The notes under the pieces: generated by a model | Told to the model about the DNA's origin: nothing | Seen by the model: the letters and a program-made list of their open reading frames with translations, nothing else | The model's database searches: none | Shown: piece by piece, positions 12,218 through 23,900 of the stretch | Numbering within the stretch: position 1 is the first letter of the stretch | Layout: each line of letters opens with the position of its first letter | Assembly (NCBI RefSeq): GCF_030463565.1 | Contig: NC_134643.1 | Coordinates: forward strand, 39,594,221 to 39,658,220 | Source of the DNA: Pelecanus crispus | Taxonomy: Eukaryota > Chordata > Aves > Pelecaniformes > Pelecanidae | Reading direction: 5' to 3' | Length of the DNA stretch: 64,000 nucleotides | Made by a program: the position numbers and the translations under genes

Positions 12218-12536
12218 AAGTTCCAGGATGGAAAGCATATGTGGTAGGACGCGGGATGTTTCCCAAGTACTGCATCGCCTTTTTGCTAACCTCTTGCTGA
12301 CAGGACACACAAGCAGTTAACAATACCTCAACTTCAACACTGAATATGAAGTAAGAAAGCCTTTCAAAATTGTTCTTACCCTGCCTGCCATTCCAGGATT
12401 CCAACAGCCTGGAAAACAGCCCCTGTCACGGCACCCTGCCTGCCTGTCCAGCGAGGGTTGTTGTTGCAGTGCTTGTTCTCGGCGCCCTGAAGTACTCCAG
12501 CCTCGGCCGCAAGAACAGACTAAAGGTTTTCCAATT

Positions 12537-12542
12537 TTTATT
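12537..12542 (-). terminator. Candidate TMBIM4 polyadenylation signal
   Basis: An AATAAA hexamer on the minus strand lies about 650 nt beyond the TMBIM4 stop, giving a 3' UTR of plausible length. No nearer canonical hexamer was seen between 12543 and 13189. Confidence 0.5.
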
Positions 12543-13189
12543 GACAGACAATTAACCTTAATATACACAAGTTGCTAAAATGCAAGAATCCATCTCCAAA
12601 TGATTTCTCCCAACACTGAAAGATGGGCAATAAATAATACTTAAATGAAGAACATTTCCTTTAATTGTTTTGATACCCTCCCAGCTTATGCAATAATCTG
12701 ACAGCCCTTAACAAGAACAGAGTATCTCTGTTAGAGACAGCATTCCATTTTACCAAACAAAAAACAGAAAAAATTTTAGCTTAGTAAAACATTGCACAAT
12801 GATAAACTCAGGATACCCTTATGCGGTACACACACTTATAATCCCAAAGGAAACATTTCCAGCAGCTACAGAACAGCAGAGAGAGGCTTACGCTGGAGCA
12901 ATCAGAAGTTGGCAAACATTTTGATTGTGAGTTATGTCAGGTGCAAATTAAGTGATTAAAAAAGGGACTGAAATGATGACAGCATGTTAACTACATAAAA
13001 TACATATTCTAGAGAAGAACTTCAGCTACACAAAAAGCCTTCTTTTTCCTCAGGAGGGATCAATATTCATGGAATGAAAAAGCAATAAAGATTCAGTCTC
13101 CAGAAGACAGAACTACACAGTTTGTAGATCATCCAAACATTATTTAGGTACTTAACTTTTAAACTATAGTCAAACCATACCACTTTTGA

Positions 13190-13396
13190 CTATTTTTTAT
13201 TAAATGCTTCCAGTAAACGCAGCAGGTGTAAGAACAGATTGATGATGTCCAAGTAGAGATTGATTGCAGCCAGTATGTACTCTTCAGGGGATAATTTGTG
13301 CATCAGCAAATGAGTGTCATAAATAATAAATCCACAGAACAGAAGAGCTCCAGCAGCAGCAAACACCAACTCTATTGTCTCACTGTAGAAAAACAG
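13190..13396 (-). CDS. TMBIM4: TMBIM4 exon 7 (C-terminal exon)
   Basis: Acceptor TTTGCCTCCAG ends at 13397. The exon codes for 68 residues from [11 protein letters not shown] to FNKK with a TAG at 13192-13190. It contains the last transmembrane segments and the conserved aspartates of YDT and YLD. Confidence 0.97.
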   Translation of the reverse strand: MFFYSETIELVFAAAGALLFCGFIIYDTHLLMHKLSPEEYILAAINLYLDIINLFLHLLRLLEAFNKK

Positions 13397-16300
13397 CTGG
13401 AGGCAAAGGAAACATGAAAAAAAAAATTGTAAACTTAATTTTCTTTTTAATATTAAACTCCCTGCATAATGATATGCCACACTTAAAACAATGATACACA
13501 CTGTCTTTTTACTGTTATGTACACACAAATACAGTATTACAATGACATTTCAATGTTCTTTCATATAGTCCCCAGTCACACAATCTCTTTAACGGAGTAA
13601 AAGTGCCTCCACTTAAGGAAGCTCTGGTCTCCAAAATGTTAACAACAGCACAAAAATTAGAAAAAAAAAAAAAAATTAAAACCCAAATCTCCTTCCCAGT
13701 GTCTCAATCAAGTAGTGGATCAAGACTGATAAATTTTGTCAATCAACACAAATACCACTTTTACATTAGCAAGAACAGCATCCAACAAAAATTTGAATTG
13801 GAAATGAATGGTTGAAAGATCACCAGCATGACCTATAATAGTAAAGGATGTGGTTAGCAATTTTCTTTCACTAAGCTATATTGGACTGTCCAAAACCTTT
13901 TTGTTATACCAGAAGTTAGTTAGATTTATATTAAAGAATATTTTTTAACCTTGAACACAAGGTATCTTACCCTCAGGAAACCCGAGAAGATTAAAATCCA
14001 CAAACAAGCAAAGAGGCTGGGAAAAAAAAAAAAAGAAAACCTGTGAGCAATAATTTCTTTTCTTTTAAATTTTACTTCAAATCTCTTCCCTTCCTATAAA
14101 ATCTCCTCACAATATATTTGGTAAGTACGTATCCATAATTCTTATATGCCAACTGTTCATTGGTATCAGCAGTGAAACTTGGTTTTATAAAGCTGTCAAA
14201 AGTTACACCCTAAATTGACTTTTTTAAAAATACTTGAAGCAGCTCTCTTCTGTCTCCATGAAAAATCCAGGTGAACTAGTCTTCTAGTATAATACTATGG
14301 TTTTACAAATCATAATCACAGGAAAGAATTTCTTACCAAGAAAGCAGAGCTGCATAAAATTAATAATTTAAGATAAAATACACCCTCACCATTCCCTTGA
14401 AGCAGGTTCTATTGACCTGTATTCATTATTATATCTGCAGAGCTAGCTTTAAAACCAGGAAAAACTAGCTTAACAACAACAACAAAAAAATCATCAATAT
14501 GACAACATACCCTGCTCCGAATTTGCTGAAGTCTCTCTTTGACTGCAAGGTGTATGCAGTCAGTCCAAGAAATACAGCAGTAGTAAGAATAAAGGCTTGC
14601 AAGACGATGGACACGTCATAGAAACTCACTATAAACAGAAAAAGTAGATTATCATTTAAAGAACACTACAGTATGGATTTACTAAGTTATCTTTAGAGGA
14701 AACAGAAGTTTAAACTTTCAGAGACAGGAAAAGAAAATCTTAACTGCAAACAAAAAAGTAAATTATGCATGAACTTGTCCTTGCACTTCAAAATCGTGAC
14801 CATAGGACTCACAGACCCTTGCACTAGCTAAGTTTGACATTTATAGTATGGCTGTAGCTTCTTAAATGGGGATAACAGATCTTCCCTACTCACAATAAAA
14901 AAAGAAATAAAAGAAAAAAAGAAGTATTTTACAGCTAGATATGTGAGATCTTAAGGAAAAAACTATCTGAATTTTTCATGATACTGAAACAAGGCGGGGG
15001 AAATCACAACACAGTCAGTCCTCTGTAAAGGCTTATAAAAGTTTTGATTGGGGCGTAGGAGGGTAAAGATAAGAGAAATGAGTGGAACCTTTTTTCTTCC
15101 CTCCTTAAGCTTTCCTTTCCCCAAACAACTTTTTTTTACAGGAGATCATAGGCTACCATGAAGACGTTTCATCTTATGCTGGAAGCTATAGTGCAAGGTG
15201 ATGCCATGGTTTCTCCACACACTGCCCCACCTCAACCCTGACAACCAAGTACAGACTTCTCCAAACTCAAAGTAATTCCCTTGGAGGAAACAGAGGGGAA
15301 AAATCAAGCTTATTTCACTTGCAGATCAGCTCTGCTGAGAGCTGTCTTATAGGAAAGAGCATTGCTAGCTGTACTGAAAGAACGGACGGCACAACTCATT
15401 TCTCACTTCAGGTTTATAGAGTTTCAGTTCTGGATCAGAATCCAGTTTTCTCCCTTGATTCCCTGGTTTTTGCTAAACTCACATCGCTGTCACTAAAATG
15501 TTCAAATGGGATTTATTATCACTTTAGTCACATCTAGGAATCTCAGATGGCAATTAGTACAACAGACTGGATTCCTTTTCCAATTTCTGTAAGGAATCAG
15601 ACAATAGGATGGCTACCATTTACCTGTAATGGCAACTGTCAGTGCTTCCAGTATGGTCTACAAAAGGTAAAAACAAAAAATTACAAGAACAAAAAAACCC
15701 ACAAAACACTTTACACAGAGACTTCACATACAATAAACCCCATTCTGCTACATAATCCCAGCATGCATTACATTAGCTCTCTTGTTAAATCTTTGTATAT
15801 GAAAACATGTTTAATTTTCAACAAGAAAATGGCACTCATCCTGCCTTACTGTGCTGGAAGTTGTGGTGTTACATAAAAATAATATAAACTGAAGACGAAA
15901 GAGAGACAGCCCCTACAGAAAAAAGCCATTTTCTACTCAAAGCACACAGCATTCTTACCACACTTCTTACAAACTATTCAAGGGGCTATAAAATTTCTCA
16001 GAGCTGCTATTAGATATGAACTGTTTTCAGCTTTTTGCATGCTTTTCAACATTTGAAATACTTTCATCCAACACTCTTAGTATCTCATGAGCTAAGCGTC
16101 TGCATCAATTTCCTTTTCTCACTTGTCCTTCTTTTGAAACAGCTAACAAACATATTATTGATGTCTGTGCTGAAGGCTAGTATGGGCCCTGAGTTTTTTC
16201 TAAAAGATAATTTCAAATTAAGTTTCATTACAATAAAAGATGAGAAAAGTACCTATGGCATGAACCAAGAGGTCAGAAATAACAGAACATTTAACCCATA

Positions 16301-19300
16301 TTTTGTTTAAACCAATTTATCACACACAGATTGGAATCATTCTATTCCTACACAATGTAATACTGAAACTGTCATACCACAAACTCCCACACCACATTTG
16401 GTCAAACTATTACATCACTACTTGTTGCAGCTGAACTCATTTAAAGTTTTTAAAAGTTTTACTCTCCTGCCAGAGTTCCAAAGTCAGGAAGCATATAACT
16501 GCGTTACAATTTGAACAGTCTATTTACATACACAGCAAAGCTGTCTTCCCTTTGTATCACAAATACAATTTAGGCAACTCCTAAAGCATCAAATTTCCAA
16601 TGATGCCACTGTGACTTCTTTTCAGAAGATTGATTTGCTACATAATCCAAAATATCCCAGAGCAACAGTTAGCCCGTATCTACAAATGTGCAACATCAGG
16701 CAGGAGACTGAAATTTGAGGACAGCTGACTGACCTGCCTGTGTTGGAAACATGCTCAGAATTTAGCATCAAAAAGACGACAATTAATGAAATAAACACAT
16801 ATGACTGGTTGCATTTGGATCTCCGCTAGAGGTTGTCCATCAAACAAATAAGGTAACAGAAATGCCGCCTCCTTTGCTTTTTCATAGCAAAATCACTGAC
16901 ATCAACAGAACAATGAGAGCAGATAGATATATTTACAGACACATACACACACAAAAGCTTGCTCAACCCGATTCCAAGTTCTAACACTTGCTAAAAAGAC
17001 ACTGGAAGAAACCTGAAGTAGAGGCTATCTAGGAACAACCTGTGGATAGAACCTCCAAAAAATAACTCAGAACTTCGTAAGTGTAGAGCCACCACTAGTT
17101 TGCTTCAAGGATTTCATCACAATGAAAGATATTCTAAAGACTATTAAAACTGAATTTTTGTAAATACTTACAAATCCAAAAAGCAGGTATAAATTAACAG
17201 GATGCTGGTGTCTGTAGAGGGTCAGTGCCACAATGATAGCCAAAGATCCAAACCCAGATATCAAAAGCAAGGCAGGCCTGTAAAGTTTCATACAAAAAAA
17301 GTCATGAAAATTAAAATAAAATATCTGGAAGAATAGAAAACAGTTTATATAAAACCAAGTTTTTAAGTGATCACCTAGATACAGATACTGCTCTGTATAT
17401 CCAAAGTAAATGTAAAGCAAGTTTTACGATAAAACTGCTCTAAAACATACCACCACAGATAATCAGTTAAAAATAGTACAGTCACAAGTAAAGACAATTT
17501 TTTCATACTGAAGCTGAAGACTGCCCAGGAATCCATCACTTGGAGATGAACCCATATGAAGAGGAAAATCCATGTGTACTAAACTAACAGTATTAAAGTA
17601 TATGCAATATTTTGCCTATTAAGAACTCAACATACAGAGAACTGTTTTTTGTAAGCACCTGAATGCAACAAACATGGGCACTAACTGCACCAAAGAAAAT
17701 CACTACTGACCAGTACGTATTGCTATAATTAAATCATTCAAGCAGCCCTCCCAAGCAAAAACTGGACCAAAATCAAACACAAAATTACAACAGTTCTAAG
17801 TGAGCAGGGCAATTTTACATGATCAGATTTAAGTAGAAAACTGTAGTTTTACAACCTCTGTTGTATACACTACAGCTTATACAGAAACTTTCATACAGTG
17901 TTTGATGCTTCTTTTTTATCTGGGCTTTGAAGTGAAAGTAAAAGTAAAGTCTGTGAGTGCACTTGGGGGAAACCAGAAACTGGACTCAGTGCTCTCCTCC
18001 TTTCCCCAGCTGTTCTTTTCCCCTGCCCATTCACCACAGTTTGGTTTTTCAGACTTGTTTTTTTTCCTCATGAAAATCTGAGAGGCAAAAAGAAGCAAGC
18101 CCACCAGAATTTCAGCAGATTAGTTTTCAGGGGAAAAAACAAAGTAAGATGGGGGAGAGGAGGAGGAGGGGGGGGAAGAGATGGACTGGAGTAAGACATG
18201 ATTCAGCTTTTTGGAACAGGTACCTATAAACAACAGCATTCCAAACAGATTCTAAAAGCAGATACTCAGACCACAAAACAAGAAATATTAATAATTGAGA
18301 TGTTCTGCAACTGATGGATAGGTTTTCATAGCGTCAATATTAAAATAAGCACTATTAATAAAGTGTTGATTAAAATAAAGTTTAATGATAGTAATAAAAA
18401 TAAATTTTAATAATAAACCAAGAAGAAAAATGTCAGAAAAGTTCTTTCCTAATCAGGTTACAAAATTTCTATTTCAGAATCAAAACACAGGGTATAAAAA
18501 TGATTAGGAATACTGAATTGTTCCAGAGCAACAACTACATAAACTATACTTAACACATGATAAACAGCCCCATTTCATTTTAGTATTTACCTTTCGTGAA
18601 CAAATGCCTGAACTCCAGTAGAGTACAGAAAAATGGCAGATGTGACTGTGGTCAAAAGAACTTGAATGGAAAGAATGCTGTAGACTTTCCGTAGAAAAGC
18701 TAGAATAAGAAAAATGAAATCACTTTTCAGTCACAACCAGTAAATCAGATACAATTTTTCTGTTTGATGAGGAACCATTAGAAACTCTTTATTCAGTGAA
18801 AAAGCACAGAGCAAAGCGGTAAGAAGCCATTTTTCCTTAAAAAACTGACACAGTATTCCAGCCAAATCACATTTATTCCTGGACATCATTATTTAAACAA
18901 TAACAATGATGACAAAAAAAATACAAAAAAACATTTGCAAGGAATTTGCTTCAGACTATTTTAAAAACTACATACACCTAATCTCACTAAGAAATTACTA
19001 ACAGAATACCTTCTCCATCACGTTACTAGTATCTAATGAACCTAAATGAAGAAAGGTTAACTTGGAAGTTCTGTGGGAGACAGAAAGAGCCACAAAAGTT
19101 TAAAAAGGAAAAACTTTTACAGTACTATCTATTTGACCTTCCACCATGTTAGATATTGTTTATCATCATTTGCAACTTACATTGTACTGAATGGATATCT
19201 ACAGATACAAACTGCTAGGGAAAAAAAAAACAAACCCAGAATTAAGCTAACAGTCTTCATAATTCTAGAATTATGAAGAGTGGAGAGTGGTTCAGGACAT

Positions 19301-20520
19301 ACAGATATTCTCTGTTCTGAATGGAAGGAGACCAAGTCCATTAGGCAAAATGCTCTGAAAGGAAGAATAAGCTTACAGTGAAAATCAATTCAGTTTTTAA
19401 TAGCACAGCCTAAATAAGTTTAAGAGCATGTACTGAGAAGCTGAACTACCTGCCTGCAGCAAGTAAAGTTAAATATACTTGTAAGCCATGAGGGACTGGG
19501 GCCTGTTCTGTTGCAATGAACTGAACAAAGCTAGATGTAGCCTGCTAGGCAGCATAGCCTTCTCCCCACATTATTAAATGCATCAGCAATTTTGCTAATG
19601 GCAATATCGCTTTCATATTTCCTATGGCATCCTTTATTTTCCAAAAGGATAAAACTGTATTTTTATAGGAAGAGATCTGCTCTTTATCAGAAATATCTAA
19701 TAAAAAATTCACAGCACACAGCTGTTTTTATTCCAAGATGTATCTGATAACAGTATAACTATTTCAGCAAGGATTAATAATTAGAAACCTTCTACAAGAG
19801 TATTCAATGCATTTGAGACCTGCACATTAACAGCAAAGCAGTATTTCATGGTGACCAATACAACCTTATAACACAAACGCTACAGAAGAGACAATATTTT
19901 AACACCTCACAGAAAAAAATTCAAATCCCTCAGTCTCCTGGTTAAAATACTGTAATTTTGGGCACCAATTTTAGCTTTTATACATGTTATGTATATTGTT
20001 CGGGCTTCAAAATGCATCACTCTGGGGAAAATCAAGTCTGAATCTATATGGGTTTCATCCCTCTGATAAAAAAGACCCGCCTCAGGTCTGAGAAATGAAA
20101 AATGAGAAAATGCAGTCTTTTGCCGGCCGCCCATCTTTCTCTCACCCTCGACGCTAAACCCGGACTAAGCAACGCCCTGGCTCCCCAACTCACGGCCTTT
20201 ACCCAGAAGGTTAAAACATTGCGCAGAACCTGAATTCAGCTGAACGCCACAGGCGATGGGGTTAACAGAGAGGAACCTGTTGGGAGCACTGGGGCGCGAC
20301 ACCCCTCTGACCGCCCGGCAAGGGGAGGCAGCAGGGGCTGCTCCCCAAGGGCTGGGGGGGCCTAAAAGGGGGGAGGAATTCGTCGGGGAGGCGGCCTTGC
20401 TCCTCCCCTGCCCCAGTCCCTACCCATGCGGATGTGGACGCTGGCCGAGGCCACGTTGGTGCCATAGTTGAAATCATCTTCGATGGAGCTCCGCGGATAG
20501 AGCTGCTCCGCCGCCGCCAT
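13190..20520 (-). CDS. TMBIM4: TMBIM4 (Lifeguard-4 / Golgi anti-apoptotic protein), seven coding exons
   Basis: Multi-spanning protein of the BAX-inhibitor-1 family. Members act mainly in Golgi/ER membranes as calcium leak channels and restrain apoptosis. Coding exons on the minus strand: 20520-20424, 18699-18591, 17277-17172, 15657-15624, 14628-14511, 14016-13971, 13396-13190. They splice in frame to 238 residues, the human length. The N-terminus carries the cytosolic motif [13 protein letters not shown]. Hydrophobic segments cover residues of about 37-60, 70-90, 97-120, 122-142, 155-175, 178-198 and 208-228. The C-terminal region has [15 protein letters not shown] and [14 protein letters not shown]; their two aspartates fit the pH-sensing pair of the family. 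The end is basic (FNKK). No lesion was seen; the gene appears functional. Confidence 0.97.
13971..14016 (-). CDS. TMBIM4: TMBIM4 exon 6
   Basis: A 46-nt exon coding for [15 protein letters not shown] (one base completes the preceding Gly). Acceptor: a long T-run then CCCAG. Donor: GTAAGA starting at 13970. Confidence 0.93.
14511..14628 (-). CDS. TMBIM4: TMBIM4 exon 5
   Basis: A 118-nt exon beginning in the Val codon and continuing [12 protein letters not shown] to DFSKFGA. Acceptor CTGTTTATAG, donor GTATGT at 14510. Confidence 0.95.
15624..15657 (-). CDS. TMBIM4: TMBIM4 exon 4 (micro-exon)
   Basis: A 34-nt exon coding for [11 protein letters not shown] plus one base. Acceptor CCTTTTGTAG, donor GTAAAT at 15623. 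It is found only by following the human protein; it is needed to keep frame between exons 3 and 5. Confidence 0.9.
17172..17277 (-). CDS. TMBIM4: TMBIM4 exon 3
   Basis: A 106-nt exon coding for [15 protein letters not shown] to NLYLLFGF. Acceptor AACTTTACAG, donor GTAAGT at 17171. Confidence 0.95.
18591..18699 (-). CDS. TMBIM4: TMBIM4 exon 2
   Basis: A 109-nt exon coding for [18 protein letters not shown] to GVQAFVHE. Acceptor TTATTCTAG, donor GTAAAT at 18590. Confidence 0.95.
20424..20520 (-). CDS. TMBIM4: TMBIM4 exon 1 (start exon)
   Basis: Codes for 32 residues, [20 protein letters not shown] onward to HIRM, plus one base; donor GTAGGG at 20423. The start was chosen because it gives the human-like short N-terminus and has purine at -3 and G at +4. 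An in-frame ATG 57 nt upstream would add 19 residues with no family match. Confidence 0.95.
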
Positions 20521-20674
20521 CGCCGCCGCCTCCCACAACGCCGACAACGGCCCCGCTTCCGGGAGAGACAGTCGCACCCCGCACCGCCGAGCAGGGCCCT
20601 GGGTCGAGCGGCCGAGCTCGTCGATCGTGGCGGCCCGCCTTCCCAGGGGGCGCTGCGGCAGCGGCCCTGCCCCA

Positions 20675-20729
20675 CGGCGGCGGCGGCGGCGGCGGCGGCG
20701 GTAGCGGTAGCGGTAGCGGTAGGGGTAGG
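20675..20729. repeat. (CGG)9 followed by TAGCGG repeats
   Basis: Nine pure CGG units (20675-20701) run into three TAGCGG units and degenerate TAGGGG (to about 20729). The tract is 155-210 nt upstream of the TMBIM4 ATG, in its promoter or 5' UTR. On the transcribed strand it is CCG. Confidence 0.85.
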
Positions 20730-20969
20730 AGCGGCGGTTCGGCCTGCGCCTCGGCCTCGGGCTGTTCGCGGCGCCGGGCCGTACCCGCCCGGTCCTTCCC
20801 CGGTGTCGCTGCAGGCTGGGCAGAGCCTGCAGCGGAGGGAGGCAGGGCTGAGGAGAGCGGCGGCGGCGAGTGGCGGTGCCAGCCCCAGCCCCTGCGGCCT
20901 AACGGCTGTCGCCGGGCCGGAGGCCGTGGGACTCGGCCTGGTGTGCCGGAGCGGGGAGTGACCTCGGGA

Positions 20970-23900
20970 GGGAACAGGCACCCGCGTCCTTCAGCTTTTA
21001 CATGCGGGATTTGCATGAGTAGAGTGGGATTGGGTTTCCCGTGAATATCTCTTCAGTGTACTGACATTTACGCACCTAGGCCGCCTCTGTGCGTGATTCA
21101 GGGTGGCTTGAGGAAGCTTTCTGTTTGTGTTTCTCTTAAACACCGTTTCCTGTGTCTGTTCTAGGTCTGAAAGGTCTGGAGAGGAAGTTCCAGTGACTGA
21201 AAAATCAGTCCTTTCACACGTTTTCACCTTTGATTCGTTTCTAGCTGCTGTGCGGAAAGAGTTCTCCGGCAAGCTGGGGCTGTCCACTGCTATGAACACA
21301 AAGTTCATGGTTCAGCAATAACCGCTAAAAGAGGCTTTGGGCATTAGTGCTCACTATCAGTGTATGTCCCCCTAGGAATAAGTTTCACTTCTATAAATCT
21401 TTAATGCAAAGTAGGATTTTATTCAGGCTTTCTTCTAGTTTTGTGTCCTGTCCTTCAAAGTAAACTCAGTTTAATTCAATAGAACACAAAAATGCTCAAC
21501 ATTTCTCGGGCGTCACGTAGCACTCTGTACAGTCAGACTTTGTTCTTCTGGAATTGCCCCCCCAAAAGTTACCCAAGATGGTAGCTCACATTTAGGAATC
21601 CACAAAAGCTAAGATTCTGGGATGTGGGATGGGGAGTGCAGTATGTTAGTCTTTAAGTTGTGAATATTATCTAAAGCATGCCAAGAAACTAAAGTGATAG
21701 ACACTTTAGAAATGTATGTAACATATTAGACTAAATAAAGCGTTTTTAAAAATTGGGAAATAGTGGCCTCTATTCAGATTCTCAAGGGAGAAGTAAATAA
21801 ATTACATGATTCTGTGATGAAATAATTTTGAGCAAAGTTCATCTGCTGAGTTGACTTGAGATGCTACATTTCAGTTGCAGATACTAAAATTAGGAACATG
21901 GCTTTACATTCTGGGAAGTATTTATGGTTTTCCTAATGTAATTTTGCATTTTTAGTTGCTGCAGAGCAGGATCTTCGGGCTTTAATCCTGAATTTGGAGA
22001 TCTGTGCATTGTTTGCATTGCTGAATAGTAACTGTTTTGAAATAATTATGCTGTCTGCTTTCTTGCACGTGCCTCTGCAGAAGAACATGTCCGATGTTCT
22101 CCCAGAAGAAGCTTTTAGAGTTCTGGACAAGCATCCGGTGTTGCCTACTTCTGATACGTTCAGTGCAATTTTCTTTAAAATGTCTCTTAGAGACGGCCTG
22201 GCTGCTCGGTGAGAAACAGAAAATTTCAGACTATCGCAGTAGAGTTGACTCCTGCAAATTTGCAAATAGTCTGAGACTAGAGAAGACTGAAGGAGAGACA
22301 TAATAGTAGTCTTCAAATACTTCATAAAAGGCTGTTGCAGTTCTCCAGCCATGGAGAAAGTGTCACGTAAGAGGTAGTGTGGCTTCCAACTGCAGTTAAG
22401 GAAGATTCAAGGTGAAAAGTTGAAAACTTTTTGAAGAGTAATCGGGGTAAAGCTCTGGAATAGTTAGCCTGGGGTTTAGGCACAGGCTGGGAGATAGGAG
22501 ATTGCAGGAAACAGGCATGTGCACCTTTGCACTTTCGCACACCCACCTCCTGTGTGGAAGATGTTAGTCTGATGTAAGCCACCAAGAAGCAGTAGTGGGC
22601 TTATTCAGAAAGGCAGGAGACAAAGCAGCAAATGATTCAGTGACGCTCCTCACGAGTGCAATCTGCCAGGGTTGGCGCAGATGTGAATGGAAAAATTATT
22701 TACATCTGCAATACTGATAAAGCCTGTGATTTTCATGCCGAAAGAGAGTGTCATTCCTGTCTTAAGATCTTTTTCTGTTAACTTGCAGGCGCACACAGAA
22801 TGCACTGTGCAGTGAGCAGTGCTTTGGAGTGACTGTACTGAACCGAGGCTTAATAACACCGAGCCTGGCTGAGCGCTTTCAATGTCTTTGCAATTTTCCA
22901 TTCCTCACTTGGGAAAGTATACCTTATAAAATGCTAAATACGCCTTATAAAAAGCAAAGTATGTTTTACATTGCCTTTCTTTTCTGTATTTGATGTTTCC
23001 ATAAACATACCTCCATCACACTATTTTTATTTGAAACCACTGCAGTCCCACAGTGACTTGCTTAGGACTGGCGAGACGCTTCCACTCCGCGTGCGTGCGT
23101 GCAGGGGTGAAAGAGCTTTCTGTTCTCCGGGTTCTGGTTTGGACTCTGGTACGGGGAAAGGAAGCTCACTCTCACTAGAGCCCTGGTTAAGGACCACGGA
23201 CTCCTGTGTGCCTTTTGTCTGTGTTATACTTAATCGGTGGCTTTGCTGGAAAAAGTCCATCTGGCGCTCGGAGGTACTTGGGAAAGGTACTTGGAGCGTT
23301 GTCAGGATTCTGCTTCTTTCCAGAGGTTTGTTTTTAAATAATTGTGCCAGAGCCCCTTCATTTGCTGCAACTTTGAGCAGTGTTCCCAGAGTGACCCCTC
23401 TCAGCATTGCTTTGATATAATCTGTGTATCTTCACATCATCACGGCTGTTGTTGAGGCAGGGCTAAGCGGTATCCTCTTCCCAGAGTGCAAAGCCCGTGA
23501 CCTCTGCATGGCTCCGTACAAATGCATGAGACACAACTGCTGTAATATTGCTGGAGCGCAGGGTGTGCGGTTCCAGGAGTACATAGTCACACATGGGGCC
23601 CCGTGGCTGCCTGCCAGCCTTTCAACAAGGAGGTAACATCCAGGCAATTTGTGTTTGGAACGGTACAGCGCACACAGTTCAGATGCAAAGCGATGTGGGA
23701 AAACAGAGGAGAGAAGTTTGATTATATAGGTGCATCTGCATGGCCATTAACCATCAATTTATCCCCAGGTGAACTTGGTTCTCTTAATTTCAAAGTAGCT
23801 GGCTAGTTGAGTTAGAGGGATCATTTTATTGTGTGACCCTGAGGAACCTTAATTTGAAGAAACATGAGTTACTGTGAAATTATCCTCACACTCCAAATAT

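Larger units (their letters stand above)
20240..20965. promoter_or_regulatory. CpG island and promoter of TMBIM4
   Basis: About 700 bp of CG-rich sequence covering exon 1 and its 5' side. On the minus strand an ETS-type CCGGAAG (20562-20556) lies some 36 nt upstream of the ATG, typical of housekeeping promoters. No TATA box seen. The island could also serve plus-strand transcription. All long open frames here are composition artefacts except exon 1. Confidence 0.8.

Noticed and set aside
20262-21016. Long open frames on both strands (up to 239 codons) over the TMBIM4 CpG island
   Set aside because: CG-rich composition lacks stop codons. Only the short TMBIM4 exon 1 matches a known protein and splices correctly.
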